7,459 bases of DNA, taken from NCBI GenBank assembly GCA_029882335.1, contig JAOUKW010000201.1, forward strand, positions 1 through 7,459, given 5' to 3'. The notes below the pieces were generated by a model that was not told the origin of the DNA, made no database searches, and saw only the letters and a list, made by a program, of their open reading frames with translations. The translations under genes and the position numbers were made by a program. The stretch is from Candidatus Heimdallarchaeota archaeon. GTDB lineage: Archaea; Asgardarchaeota; Heimdallarchaeia; Heimdallarchaeales; Kariarchaeaceae. Shown here piece by piece: positions 1 through 5,396 of the stretch (position 1 is its first letter; the number at the start of each line of letters is the position of its first letter).

Positions 1-1954
1 TATTCACATTATCTAGTTCTTTTAAGTGAAATGGAATAACAATATGACTAATGATATTTTTTGGATTATTTTTATTTCTATCAAATGTATGTATATCAGT
101 AATATACAGAAATCCATTTTTTTGGAGTGATTTAATGATATAGTTGATGTAATTAATATTTATTTCATCGAATTGATTAATTAGTGTATTGTATGTAACT
201 ATACCGTCTTGGTTTCTGATATAATTCGGAATTTCTGTTTTTAATTTATTATAAAATTTGAAATTAATTGCTATTGTATTTGCAAATTCGATAAACTCAA
301 TCTCTCCTCTCTCATCCAATCTTTTTAAATTATATTTAACAGTCTCCATTGGTAATTCAAGATTTTTCGATATGTCTTCTGGTGAAAGTAATTCTAATTT
401 TTTATCTTTAATTGATGAATTGAATTTAGAATTAATATAAGAGCGTATTTTATAAGTTGTTTCTGAAATTATAATTTTTTGAAAATGATTTTGCGTTGTA
501 ATCTCGGTCAGCAAATTAAAAATTTGATTTACTGAATCTAAGTAATTTTCTTTTAATCCAATCCTGAAGTAGTTATTAATTCCATATTTTTTAATAATAT
601 CATCAAAATCAATTCCTATGGTATCATCATTTTTTACATCAGCGTGAGTTATAATTAAGTGGAATTTACAATTTTTATTTACATGCTGACGAATAAATGG
701 TAAATTGAGTATAATGTCATCTAAAGTTTCTCTAATTCTTTGGTTTGCAACTAGGAAAATATGACTATTGTTTTTCATGTTTGGGAAGTGAGTAAAAACC
801 TGACCTCTTTGTCCTGCTATATCATACAAGGATATATAGTGCTTATCTTTTAATTTTAATCTTGGGTTATCAAGCAACCAAATTTTTCTACCAAATGAAG
901 AATCTAAGTTGACAAGTTCATTATTTTGTAAATAATGGCATAAAGTAGATTTTCCAACATTTGAAGTACCAATTAATCCAATTTTGCATTCGTAATTTAT
1001 AATTTCTGAAATTGGTATAATTTTCTCTGGATCCAGTAACCATATCCTAGAATCATTAGCTACGACAATAAAATATTCTCCAATTTTTTCAAGGGAATGA
1101 AGTTGATTTTCAAATTTTAGTATTTCCGTCTTTAAACTCATAATATCTATAAATAAGATTTCATAATTGGTCATAGCTAATATATAATTTTTTGAAGCTA
1201 TAATATCTTTTCCTGGATATTCAAGTAAATCAAATATAACTCTCGATTGATAGGCTAAGGTCTTATAGCTAATTACGTTAAATGAACTTTCATTCCATTT
1301 ATAGAGTTCAATATTCTCATAGTCGAATACTTCAATCCTGCTAGACAGAGATATAGTTGCAAATGAATTTTCAGATATTTTATATGCATGTTGAATGTTT
1401 CCTATGGAGTCAGTTACTTCAATGCTAACTAATTTATCATTTTCAATTTTTTTTATGTAATTATTTCCCCTATAATCATTCACAAAAAATGTATTTTCTT
1501 TAATTAAGTCTAGACAAAACATAGAATTATTAGTATAATTCAAATTATTCTCTACTTCCCATTTTGAATTTATATATTTTAGAGTTACAAAAAATCCATA
1601 TTTGCCAATAGCTATAATTATGCTATTATTTATAACAAGAGCTCTCCAAATCGTACGTTCAAAATCAAATATTTTTGTAGCAATGTTTATTCCAATATCA
1701 TATTTCCATAACTCTCCATTGATTAATGAAATTAGGATATTGTTATCATCAATTTTTCCTATATATCGTATTTCATTCTTAAAATCCCCTAATATTGTGA
1801 AATTACAAGGGATTTTTGATATTTTTCGAACTAATGAACCACCGTCTTTTGTTAACTCATCAACTGATTGTAATATTCCTTCTACTTTAACAAATTTTCC
1901 ATTTGGATAACCAACATATAATAAATTGTCTATAAATAAAGTACAGTTAACCAT
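1..1954 (-). CDS. Beta-propeller / Roc-like small GTPase / winged-helix protein (3' end outside window)
   Basis: An open frame runs from ATG at 1954 to the window edge with no stop, giving about 651 visible residues. Residues 1-320 are beta-rich with recurring short strands ending in Trp or Tyr plus Asp (LWKYD, IEVFDYE, ILFIDI, IWLLDPE), which suggests a degenerate WD40-like propeller of about seven blades. A small GTPase domain follows: P-loop GTSNVGKST at 329-337, a switch I candidate SFG at 353-355, DIAGQ at 378-382 (Q382 matches Ras Gln61), guanine motif THAD at 436-439, and a weak G5 at GLK 466-468. THxD rather than NKxD is typical of Roc domains of Roco/LRRK proteins. Residues about 505-570 form a winged helix-turn-helix (SPEDISKNLELPMETVKYNL), and 575-651 look like a second winged-helix-type segment. 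No membrane segment is seen, so it is probably cytoplasmic. Architecture is read from sequence; a role as a GTP-dependent scaffold or sensor is inference. The next upstream ATG (1961) is out of frame. Confidence 0.9.
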   Translation of the reverse strand, partial: MVNCTLFIDNLLYVGYPNGKFVKVEGILQSVDELTKDGGSLVRKISKIPCNFTILGDFKNEIRYIGKIDDNNILISLINGELWKYDIGINIATKIFDFERTIWRALVINNSIIIAIGKYGFFVTLKYINSKWEVENNLNYTNNSMFCLDLIKENTFFVNDYRGNNYIKKIENDKLVSIEVTDSIGNIQHAYKISENSFATISLSSRIEVFDYENIELYKWNESSFNVISYKTLAYQSRVIFDLLEYPGKDIIASKNYILAMTNYEILFIDIMSLKTEILKFENQLHSLEKIGEYFIVVANDSRIWLLDPEKIIPISEIINYECKIGLIGTSNVGKSTLCHYLQNNELVNLDSSFGRKIWLLDNPRLKLKDKHYISLYDIAGQRGQVFTHFPNMKNNSHIFLVANQRIRETLDDIILNLPFIRQHVNKNCKFHLIITHADVKNDDTIGIDFDDIIKKYGINNYFRIGLKENYLDSVNQIFNLLTEITTQNHFQKIIISETTYKIRSYINSKFNSSIKDKKLELLSPEDISKNLELPMETVKYNLKRLDERGEIEFIEFANTIAINFKFYNKLKTEIPNYIRNQDGIVTYNTLINQFDEININYINYIIKSLQKNGFLYITDIHTFDRNKNNPKNIISHIVIPFHLKELDNVN

Positions 1955-1975
1955 CAAACATAATTTGTTGTTGTA

Positions 1976-1985
1976 TTTAAAAATG
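1976..1985 (-). promoter_or_regulatory. TATA-like box for a leaderless transcript of the propeller-GTPase gene
   Basis: On the minus strand this reads TTTTTAAATA and lies 22-31 nt upstream of the A of the ATG at 1954. That is the normal archaeal TATA-box distance from a transcription start, so transcription may begin at the start codon. No Shine-Dalgarno sequence precedes this ATG, which agrees with a leaderless mRNA. In DNA this AT-rich such boxes arise by chance, so the spacing is the main support. Confidence 0.4.
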
Positions 1986-2011
1986 TATTATTTTGTTGTC
2001 ATTTGAATGTT

Positions 2012-2030
2012 TTGTTTTATAATAAAACAA
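2012..2030. repeat. Perfect 9-bp inverted repeat with a 1-nt centre
   Basis: TTGTTTTAT-A-ATAAAACAA is perfectly symmetrical. It lies 58-76 nt upstream of the propeller-GTPase start codon and about 27 nt beyond the proposed TATA box. Position and symmetry suit a dimeric regulator binding site, or a more distal TATA element. Function is inference; AT-rich palindromes are easily formed by chance. Confidence 0.4.
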
Positions 2031-2049
2031 CATTATTGTTATTGATTTA

Positions 2050-2070
2050 ATCTATTGATGAAAAATAGAT
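2050..2070. repeat. 7-bp inverted repeat, hairpin-forming
   Basis: The arms are ATCTATT (2050-2056) and AATAGAT (2064-2070) around a 7-nt loop. It sits in the spacer upstream of the propeller-GTPase gene, 20 nt beyond the larger inverted repeat. No T-run follows directly, so it does not look like a terminator. Confidence 0.25.
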
Positions 2071-2221
2071 CATAATCAAGAATATTGATAAAAAAATCTA
2101 ATTTGAATTTTTAAGATAATAAAACAATATGTACTTGTATCCCCCTCTTAATTAGAAAAAGAAAATCATTATTAGTCTTTGGTACTTTCAATCATTAGAT
2201 TGGTATGAAAAATGAGTTGAT

Positions 2222-2228
2222 AAAAAAA
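2222..2228 (-). terminator. Possible T-run terminator of the 2295-3407 gene
   Basis: On the minus strand CCCC is followed by seven T residues about 67 nt downstream of the TGA stop at 2295-2297. Archaeal termination often needs only a T-rich tract on the non-template strand, with no hairpin. T-runs are common in this sequence, so this is tentative. Confidence 0.25.
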
Positions 2229-2294
2229 GGGGTGAATAAGTACCGACATATTATTGGTCAATACACTCGAAACTCCATAGATTTCAAGACTCAA

Positions 2295-3407
2295 TCAATA
2301 TTCAGGAAAGTTGTCTTTTAGTTTAGTTATTAATTTTATTCTGTTAAATAAACTCGTTTTATAATCAACTAGTTTGGTATAAACAATTAATCGGGTATTA
2401 TACCATTCTAGACAATCTAAAACATATTGATTGCTTTTGAAAAATTCTAATTGGACGTTTTTCCATTCTTTTTCTAAATTTTCTATGAAATTATCAAACT
2501 CACCTATGGTTTCTTTTAACTTGTTAAGTGATTTAATCCTCATGTCTGGTTCTTCTATAGTGGCCAATAGTCTAAGTGGTTTGATAAATTTATTAAAGCC
2601 TAAGACCTCCAATTGATCTTGGTTGAACTCATAGTTTACTTGAAATCCTTTTTCTCCACTCCATTCTTCAATAAAAAATGAATTGAATATAAATAATGCT
2701 ATTAATAGACCATAATTATAATATTCCTGAAATGTTTCTTTATATTTTTCTAATCCATCTTCTATCTCATTAATTTGCATATTATCTGGAAACTTAATTA
2801 TGAAATTATTATTGCCATTTGGACAAATCTCCAACAATTTACTCAAATACACATGTCCAATAAAACTTGCAACGATTCTATCTCTTTTGTAGTAGATGAA
2901 TTCCTCTGGAAAAGTATTTCTAGAAAGAAAATCCCAGAAGAATAATTTATGATTGGTTGAAATTAAGATTTCTACTTTTTTAGTTATAAAATTATTAAAA
3001 ACACCAGAAATCATTTCTATTGTATGTGTAACATCTATATTGTTTAATTTTATTAAAGGTAACTCTTTTTCAAAATTAATTTTAGGAGATATTTTCATAT
3101 TAAAAATTGAGTCAATCATTCTTTTGTTTGAGCTGGTTGGTCGAAGTAGATCTTTTCTTAACTTCATAGAAGATAAGATCTCAATTGGTAATCGATAAAG
3201 GTAAGATTGAATTAAACAAATGTAACTGTTTTCATAACTCTTTATTTCGTTTCCTATTCCTGAATAACTTTGTTTATAATAAATTTGTTGAAGTTCCTGA
3301 TATTCTTTCACAAGCATCTTAGAAGCTGTTTCTATATCATTTATAAACAGTTTTGAATTAATCTCATCAAAGAAATATTCTTCTCCCCCCATTCTGTACA
3401 TGTACAA
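2295..3407 (-). CDS. Unknown helical protein, C-terminal part of a probable frameshifted membrane-anchored gene
   Basis: This stop-bounded frame encodes about 370 residues if read from the TTG at 3407; ATG codons follow at 3401 and 3392. I do not recognise the family. The product is rich in predicted alpha-helix, charged and Asn/Lys-rich, with a short hydrophobic stretch (YGLLIALFIFNSFF) about 240 residues in that may be buried helix rather than membrane. It ends in TGA. The apparent start is probably not genuine: the same frame stays open upstream to 3626 and encodes strongly hydrophobic helices, so this is likely the cytoplasmic or external portion of a roughly 439-residue protein anchored by its N-terminus. 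No catalytic motif is visible. A spacer of 340 bp separates it from the next gene downstream. Confidence 0.75.
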   Translation of the reverse strand: MYMYRMGGEEYFFDEINSKLFINDIETASKMLVKEYQELQQIYYKQSYSGIGNEIKSYENSYICLIQSYLYRLPIEILSSMKLRKDLLRPTSSNKRMIDSIFNMKISPKINFEKELPLIKLNNIDVTHTIEMISGVFNNFITKKVEILISTNHKLFFWDFLSRNTFPEEFIYYKRDRIVASFIGHVYLSKLLEICPNGNNNFIIKFPDNMQINEIEDGLEKYKETFQEYYNYGLLIALFIFNSFFIEEWSGEKGFQVNYEFNQDQLEVLGFNKFIKPLRLLATIEEPDMRIKSLNKLKETIGEFDNFIENLEKEWKNVQLEFFKSNQYVLDCLEWYNTRLIVYTKLVDYKTSLFNRIKLITKLKDNFPEY

Positions 3408-3615
3408 AATTAATAGTAAGAGATTTAACTGCCTACTGGCAATGAGACTACATATTCCTATAATAAAAAAAAGTAATATTTTTATAATGATTGGTTCAGT
3501 GTAATACCATGATAATGGTCCAGGTAATTTAGATACTTCATTAATAAAAAATAATTTAATTAATAAAATTAGAGATCCAAAAATAAATCCTAATACTAAG
3601 GAAAGAAGGTAACAT
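3408..3615 (-). pseudogene. N-terminal membrane segments of the same gene, cut from a start codon by a probable 1-nt frameshift
   Basis: In the frame of the 2295-3407 gene no stop occurs up to the TAA at 3627-3629, yet there is no ATG, GTG or TTG upstream of 3407. The encoded residues are strongly hydrophobic: one span reads VLGFIFGSLILLIKLFFI, then a polar link (EVSKLPGPLSWYYTEP), then IIIKILLFFIIGICSLIA and LNLLLLILYMY. An ATG at 3615 lies in a frame one base away (MLPSF). Removing one C of the CC pair at 3600-3601 (minus strand) would give one continuous frame of 439 codons beginning MLPSFLVLGF. Either the assembly has a base error, or the gene is genuinely broken or recoded. The membrane-helix content makes chance openness less likely. 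Confidence 0.6.
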
Positions 3616-3622
3616 AGAAGAT

Positions 3623-3817
3623 ATGATTAAATCTAATTTTCTAGAAATAAATCTATCAACTCAAGAATCTCAAAAACTAAAATCTAATATGTTAGATGAT
3701 TTAGAATTTTCAATTAGTAATAATAAAGAGAAATGCAAGGAACCAATGGAAGTACTGTCAAATTTCATAAACTGTCAATTAAAGGAAAATCATTCACAAT
3801 CAAATAAAGAAAAATAA
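3623..3817 (+). CDS. Possible 64-residue hydrophilic protein
   Basis: An ATG-started frame ends in tandem TAA codons. The product is charged and polar (Lys, Glu, Asn, Ser), with no membrane segment and two Cys residues, and I do not recognise it. Purine-rich GAAAGAAGG and AGAAG lie upstream but at poor distances (about 13 and 2 nt) for ribosome binding. It is divergent from, and begins only 8 bp from, the proposed ATG at 3615 of the membrane-anchored gene, which leaves little room for separate promoters. The amino-acid composition looks protein-like, but in such AT-rich DNA a frame of this length can be accidental. Confidence 0.35.
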   Translation: MIKSNFLEINLSTQESQKLKSNMLDDLEFSISNNKEKCKEPMEVLSNFINCQLKENHSQSNKEK

Positions 3818-4089
3818 TAAATCGTTGTAAGATATTTACTTTTTATGAATTTCCTTAAATCAATTTATTATGAATTTCAATGTCGAGGTTAGTTTTACTC
3901 ATGGATGTACAATTTCTTATTTATCATAACTAATATTAATTCCTTCCAATAATTATTAATGATCTTAATTTGTTTTGAAAGAATTTATCCAACACATATC
4001 GAAGTAAATATGTCTGTAAGAATTGGATTAAATTAAAAGTGTAAAAGTCCCCCCACATCTTCAATGAAGTTGTTTATTTCTAGTTGTCA
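3818..4089. other. Non-coding spacer with no recognised feature
   Basis: I see no coding frame above about ten codons, no tRNA or other structured RNA, and no clear repeat here. A run of six C residues at 4049-4054 stands out in the AT-rich background but has no partner or context that explains it. Confidence 0.5.
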
Positions 4090-4239
4090 TTAATTTTTCT
4101 CATTACTTTTTTTTACATACTTCTGATTTATATAACCGAGTTTATAGTCAACATCAACATATTCAATACTATCACTGAAATGCTATTCATAAGTCAATAT
4201 CTGTTGTGCTACTTCAATTGCTACATAAATCAACTTCAT
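4090..4239 (-). pseudogene. Candidate 49-codon ORF interrupted by an in-frame TAG
   Basis: ATG at 4239 opens an 18-residue peptide (MKLIYVAIEVAQQILTYE), then TAG at 4183-4185, then 30 further sense codons in the same frame (HFSDSIEYVDVDYKLGYINQ and on) to TAA at 4090-4092. Both halves have plausible protein composition. It starts 23 nt downstream of the SMP gene's TAA on the same strand, so it could be cotranscribed. It may be a decayed small gene, a real short peptide ending at TAG, or a TAG-recoded gene. No Shine-Dalgarno sequence is present, and a frame like this is not improbable by chance. Confidence 0.2.
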
Positions 4240-4262
4240 TGATTGGTTAGAAGATACTAAGG

Positions 4263-4388
4263 TTATTTCTTAGAATTCTTGGATGCTGATTTCTGTGCTC
4301 TTGCTTTAAAATCCTGATTTTTACCAGTCTTGTCTGCATTAGCCTGAATACGTGAAGCATCTTTTGAATTCATTTCTTTCTTAGCTAT
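4263..4388 (-). CDS. Seed maturation protein (SMP) domain microprotein
   Basis: A 36-residue product can be read from ATG at 4373, or 41 residues from an ATA codon at 4388, ending in TAA at 4263-4265. In ATG numbering it carries DASRIQ at residues 5-10 and FKARAQ at 22-27, the two conserved blocks I know from the SMP family (plant seed maturation proteins and small fungal and prokaryotic homologues). The rest is Lys, Asn, Ser and Ala rich with no hydrophobic core, as expected of a disordered, possibly stress- or desiccation-related protein. The biochemical function of the family is not known to me. The ribosome-binding site favours the upstream ATA: GGAGG ends 8 nt before it but 23 nt before the ATG. 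It stands alone between spacers, with TATA-like boxes upstream. Confidence 0.75.
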   Translation of the reverse strand: MAKKEMNSKDASRIQANADKTGKNQDFKARAQKSASKNSKK

Positions 4389-4395
4389 TCTTCTC

Positions 4396-4405
4396 ACCTC
4401 CTTTT
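4396..4405 (-). promoter_or_regulatory. Strong Shine-Dalgarno sequence of the SMP gene
   Basis: The minus strand reads AAAAGGAGGT, followed by GAG, a near-complete match to the anti-Shine-Dalgarno end of 16S rRNA. It is the only strong ribosome-binding site in the window. The core GGAGG (4397-4401) is 8 nt from the ATA at 4388 and 23 nt from the ATG at 4373, so it bears directly on the start choice. Confidence 0.8.
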
Positions 4406-4440
4406 ACACTGATTATGGAATACAAATTATTGTTGTCCAT

Positions 4441-4471
4441 TATATATATAGTTGTACTAGTTATTTATAAA
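4441..4471 (-). promoter_or_regulatory. TATA-like boxes upstream of the SMP gene
   Basis: Two candidates are read on the minus strand: TTTATAAATAA at 4461-4471 and TATATATATA at 4441-4450. Initiation about 25 nt downstream would give leaders of about 30 to 55 nt carrying the Shine-Dalgarno sequence. Which one is used cannot be told from sequence. Confidence 0.35.
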
Positions 4472-4528
4472 TGGATTCATATGCCTAGTGTACGCGTTTT
4501 ACAATATAATCTATTAAAGTGTTATCAC

Positions 4529-4651
4529 TTATTGGATTAGCACTAATTCAATTATTACTGCTGATCCCAATCCTGCTTCAGTTCCATGGATTATCACAAC
4601 AATCCGCTTTCTCCCATCTTCTGCCCTAACAATCCGGATTTCCGTACTCAA
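4529..4651 (-). CDS. 40-residue protein translationally coupled to the upstream 137-residue gene
   Basis: The TTG start at 4651 overlaps the TGA stop (4648-4650) of the preceding gene as TTGA, the non-ATG version of the common ATGA coupling signal. The frame runs 40 codons to TAA at 4529-4531. The product begins with basic, strand-like sequence (MSTEIRIVRAEDGRKRIVVI), has HGTEAGLGS in the middle and ends in a hydrophobic helix-like stretch (AVIIELVLIQ). By hand count it is about 41% G+C, clearly above the surrounding sequence. I do not recognise a family. The overlap and coherent composition argue for a real gene; the short length leaves open a truncated remnant of a longer protein. Confidence 0.5.
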   Translation of the reverse strand: MSTEIRIVRAEDGRKRIVVIIHGTEAGLGSAVIIELVLIQ

Positions 4652-5061
4652 TCTACATTCAACATATCAACCCATCTGCCAAAATACTGATTTAACTGAA
4701 TTTTAATTTCAGGATTAATTCTTCCATCAGAGTGATATGATTTCTGAATGCCAAATTTATCATGATACTGCATTACTTCCAATATTTTCAATTCAGGATA
4801 CACTCTTAAAACAAACTCCGGATCTAGTACCAAGTCTCCATTATTGGTATAATAATGAGTTAAAGCTATATCTAACTTTTCTTGTGTCAAAGATAAAATC
4901 TGAATTGAATATTGTTCTGCCAATTGAGGTATAAGCCAAATCTCGCCTTCATTCTTTGCTAAATCATTAAAACCATTGATAAGAATTTTGTTTAATTTTT
5001 GATAATTTTCTTCAAAAATATTGAGTGGAAACAAATCATTTTCCAATGGATACGCCACCAA
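4648..5061 (-). CDS. 137-residue protein resembling the DUF6908-type group
   Basis: The product is a soluble protein with an N-terminal helical part (FEENYQKLNKILINGFNDLA), a strand-rich middle (EIWLIPQL, IQILSLTQ) and a C-terminal block with HYYTNNGDLVLDPEF near residues 68-82, then LEVMQYHDKFGIQKSY and a final helix ending GRWVDMLNVD. The order HYY...NGDL..DPE, then a Y-H-D/F-G segment, then a helix with a Trp, resembles what I recall of DUF6908-type small proteins from bacteria, plasmids and phages. That match is from memory and uncertain, and no biochemical function is known to me. Possible starts are TTG at 5061 or GTG at 5058; a TAG at 5065-5067 lies upstream in frame, beyond which an ATG at 5082 is in the same frame. 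No Shine-Dalgarno sequence is seen. Its stop overlaps the start of the 40-residue gene, so the two probably act together. Confidence 0.75.
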   Translation of the reverse strand: MVAYPLENDLFPLNIFEENYQKLNKILINGFNDLAKNEGEIWLIPQLAEQYSIQILSLTQEKLDIALTHYYTNNGDLVLDPEFVLRVYPELKILEVMQYHDKFGIQKSYHSDGRINPEIKIQLNQYFGRWVDMLNVD

Positions 5062-5105
5062 TGACTATATTGAGGAAAACATAAGTAAGTGGAACCAGAT
5101 AATCA

Positions 5106-5198
5106 ATGAAAATCCGTGAGACATTATTAAAAATTCATCAAGAAAATTTTAAAGATTATATCTCAAAGACAGTTAGAGAAGCAGGGGAATTTGGTTGA
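5106..5198 (+). CDS. Possible 30-residue peptide
   Basis: The ATG at 5106 opens a 30-residue frame (MKIRETLLKIHQENFKDYIS, then a short charged tail ending in Gly) closed by TGA. The composition is that of an amphipathic helix and looks protein-like. It is divergent from the 137-residue gene, whose start is 44 bp away. A TAA lies just upstream in frame and no good ribosome-binding site is present. It could be a real small peptide, the surviving 5' end of a lost gene, or chance. Confidence 0.25.
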   Translation: MKIRETLLKIHQENFKDYISKTVREAGEFG

Positions 5199-5240
5199 GT
5201 TTTTCAATTGTTTTATCAGATTGAATAGTTGATAAATTCA

Positions 5241-5256
5241 ATTGATTGATTGATTG
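5241..5256. repeat. Short (ATTG)4 tandem repeat
   Basis: Four perfect copies of the tetranucleotide ATTG lie in the spacer between the 137-residue gene and the glycosyltransferase-like gene. It is not in a coding frame; no function is suggested. Confidence 0.6.
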
Positions 5257-5371
5257 AAATTAATTATTTTGTATTTTCAAGTTTTATTGTTATGAGTCAT
5301 ATTATTATTTGAGTCTTAAATAATGTCATTTCTTTGAATTATCTCTTACCATTTATCTGGTCATTTTGTAA

Positions 5372-5395
5372 GAACAATTGTTTGTTCCAACAAAC
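5372..5395 (-). terminator. Overlapping hairpins after the glycosyltransferase-like gene
   Basis: Two mutually exclusive stem-loops share a central segment: GAACAA-ttgt-TTGTTC (5372-5387) and GTTTGTT-cc-AACAAAC (5380-5395). They begin just after the TAA stop at 5397-5399 of the membrane protein gene. This position suits a 3'-end structure or terminator, but the stems are AT-rich and no strong T-run follows, so the call is weak. Confidence 0.3.
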
Positions 5396-5396
5396 T

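Larger units (their letters stand above)
1955..2294. other. Intergenic spacer between the two left-hand minus-strand genes
   Basis: About 340 bp without a coding frame on either strand. It separates the stop of the unknown membrane-anchored gene from the start of the propeller-GTPase gene, both on the minus strand. It holds the TATA-like box, two inverted repeats and a T-run that could end transcription of the upstream gene. The size and these elements suggest the two genes are transcribed separately. Confidence 0.6.

Noticed and set aside
258..440. Plus-strand open frame of 60 codons
   Set aside because: It is antisense to the winged-helix part of the propeller-GTPase gene and has no independent support.
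1602..1910. Plus-strand open frame of 102 codons
   Set aside because: It lies wholly antisense to the propeller-GTPase gene, whose minus-strand frame shows clear domain motifs; it is a shadow.
1951..1961. Alternative ATG at 1961 for the propeller-GTPase gene
   Set aside because: It is out of frame and stops after four codons.
2431..3198. Two plus-strand open frames of 61 and 81 codons
   Set aside because: Both are antisense to the 2295-3407 gene and have low-complexity composition typical of shadow frames.
4049..4054. Run of six C residues in AT-rich spacer, with similar C-runs at 2141-2145 and 3385-3390
   Set aside because: The runs are isolated, do not form multiple G-tracts for a quadruplex, and the one at 3385-3390 is simply coding (Gly-Gly on the minus strand).
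3818..4262. Possible tRNA or structured RNA in the spacer
   Set aside because: No cloverleaf, TPsiC-like loop or GC-rich stem is visible.
4737..4934. Plus-strand open frame of 65 codons
   Set aside because: It is antisense to the 137-residue gene, which has better composition and a recognisable motif order.
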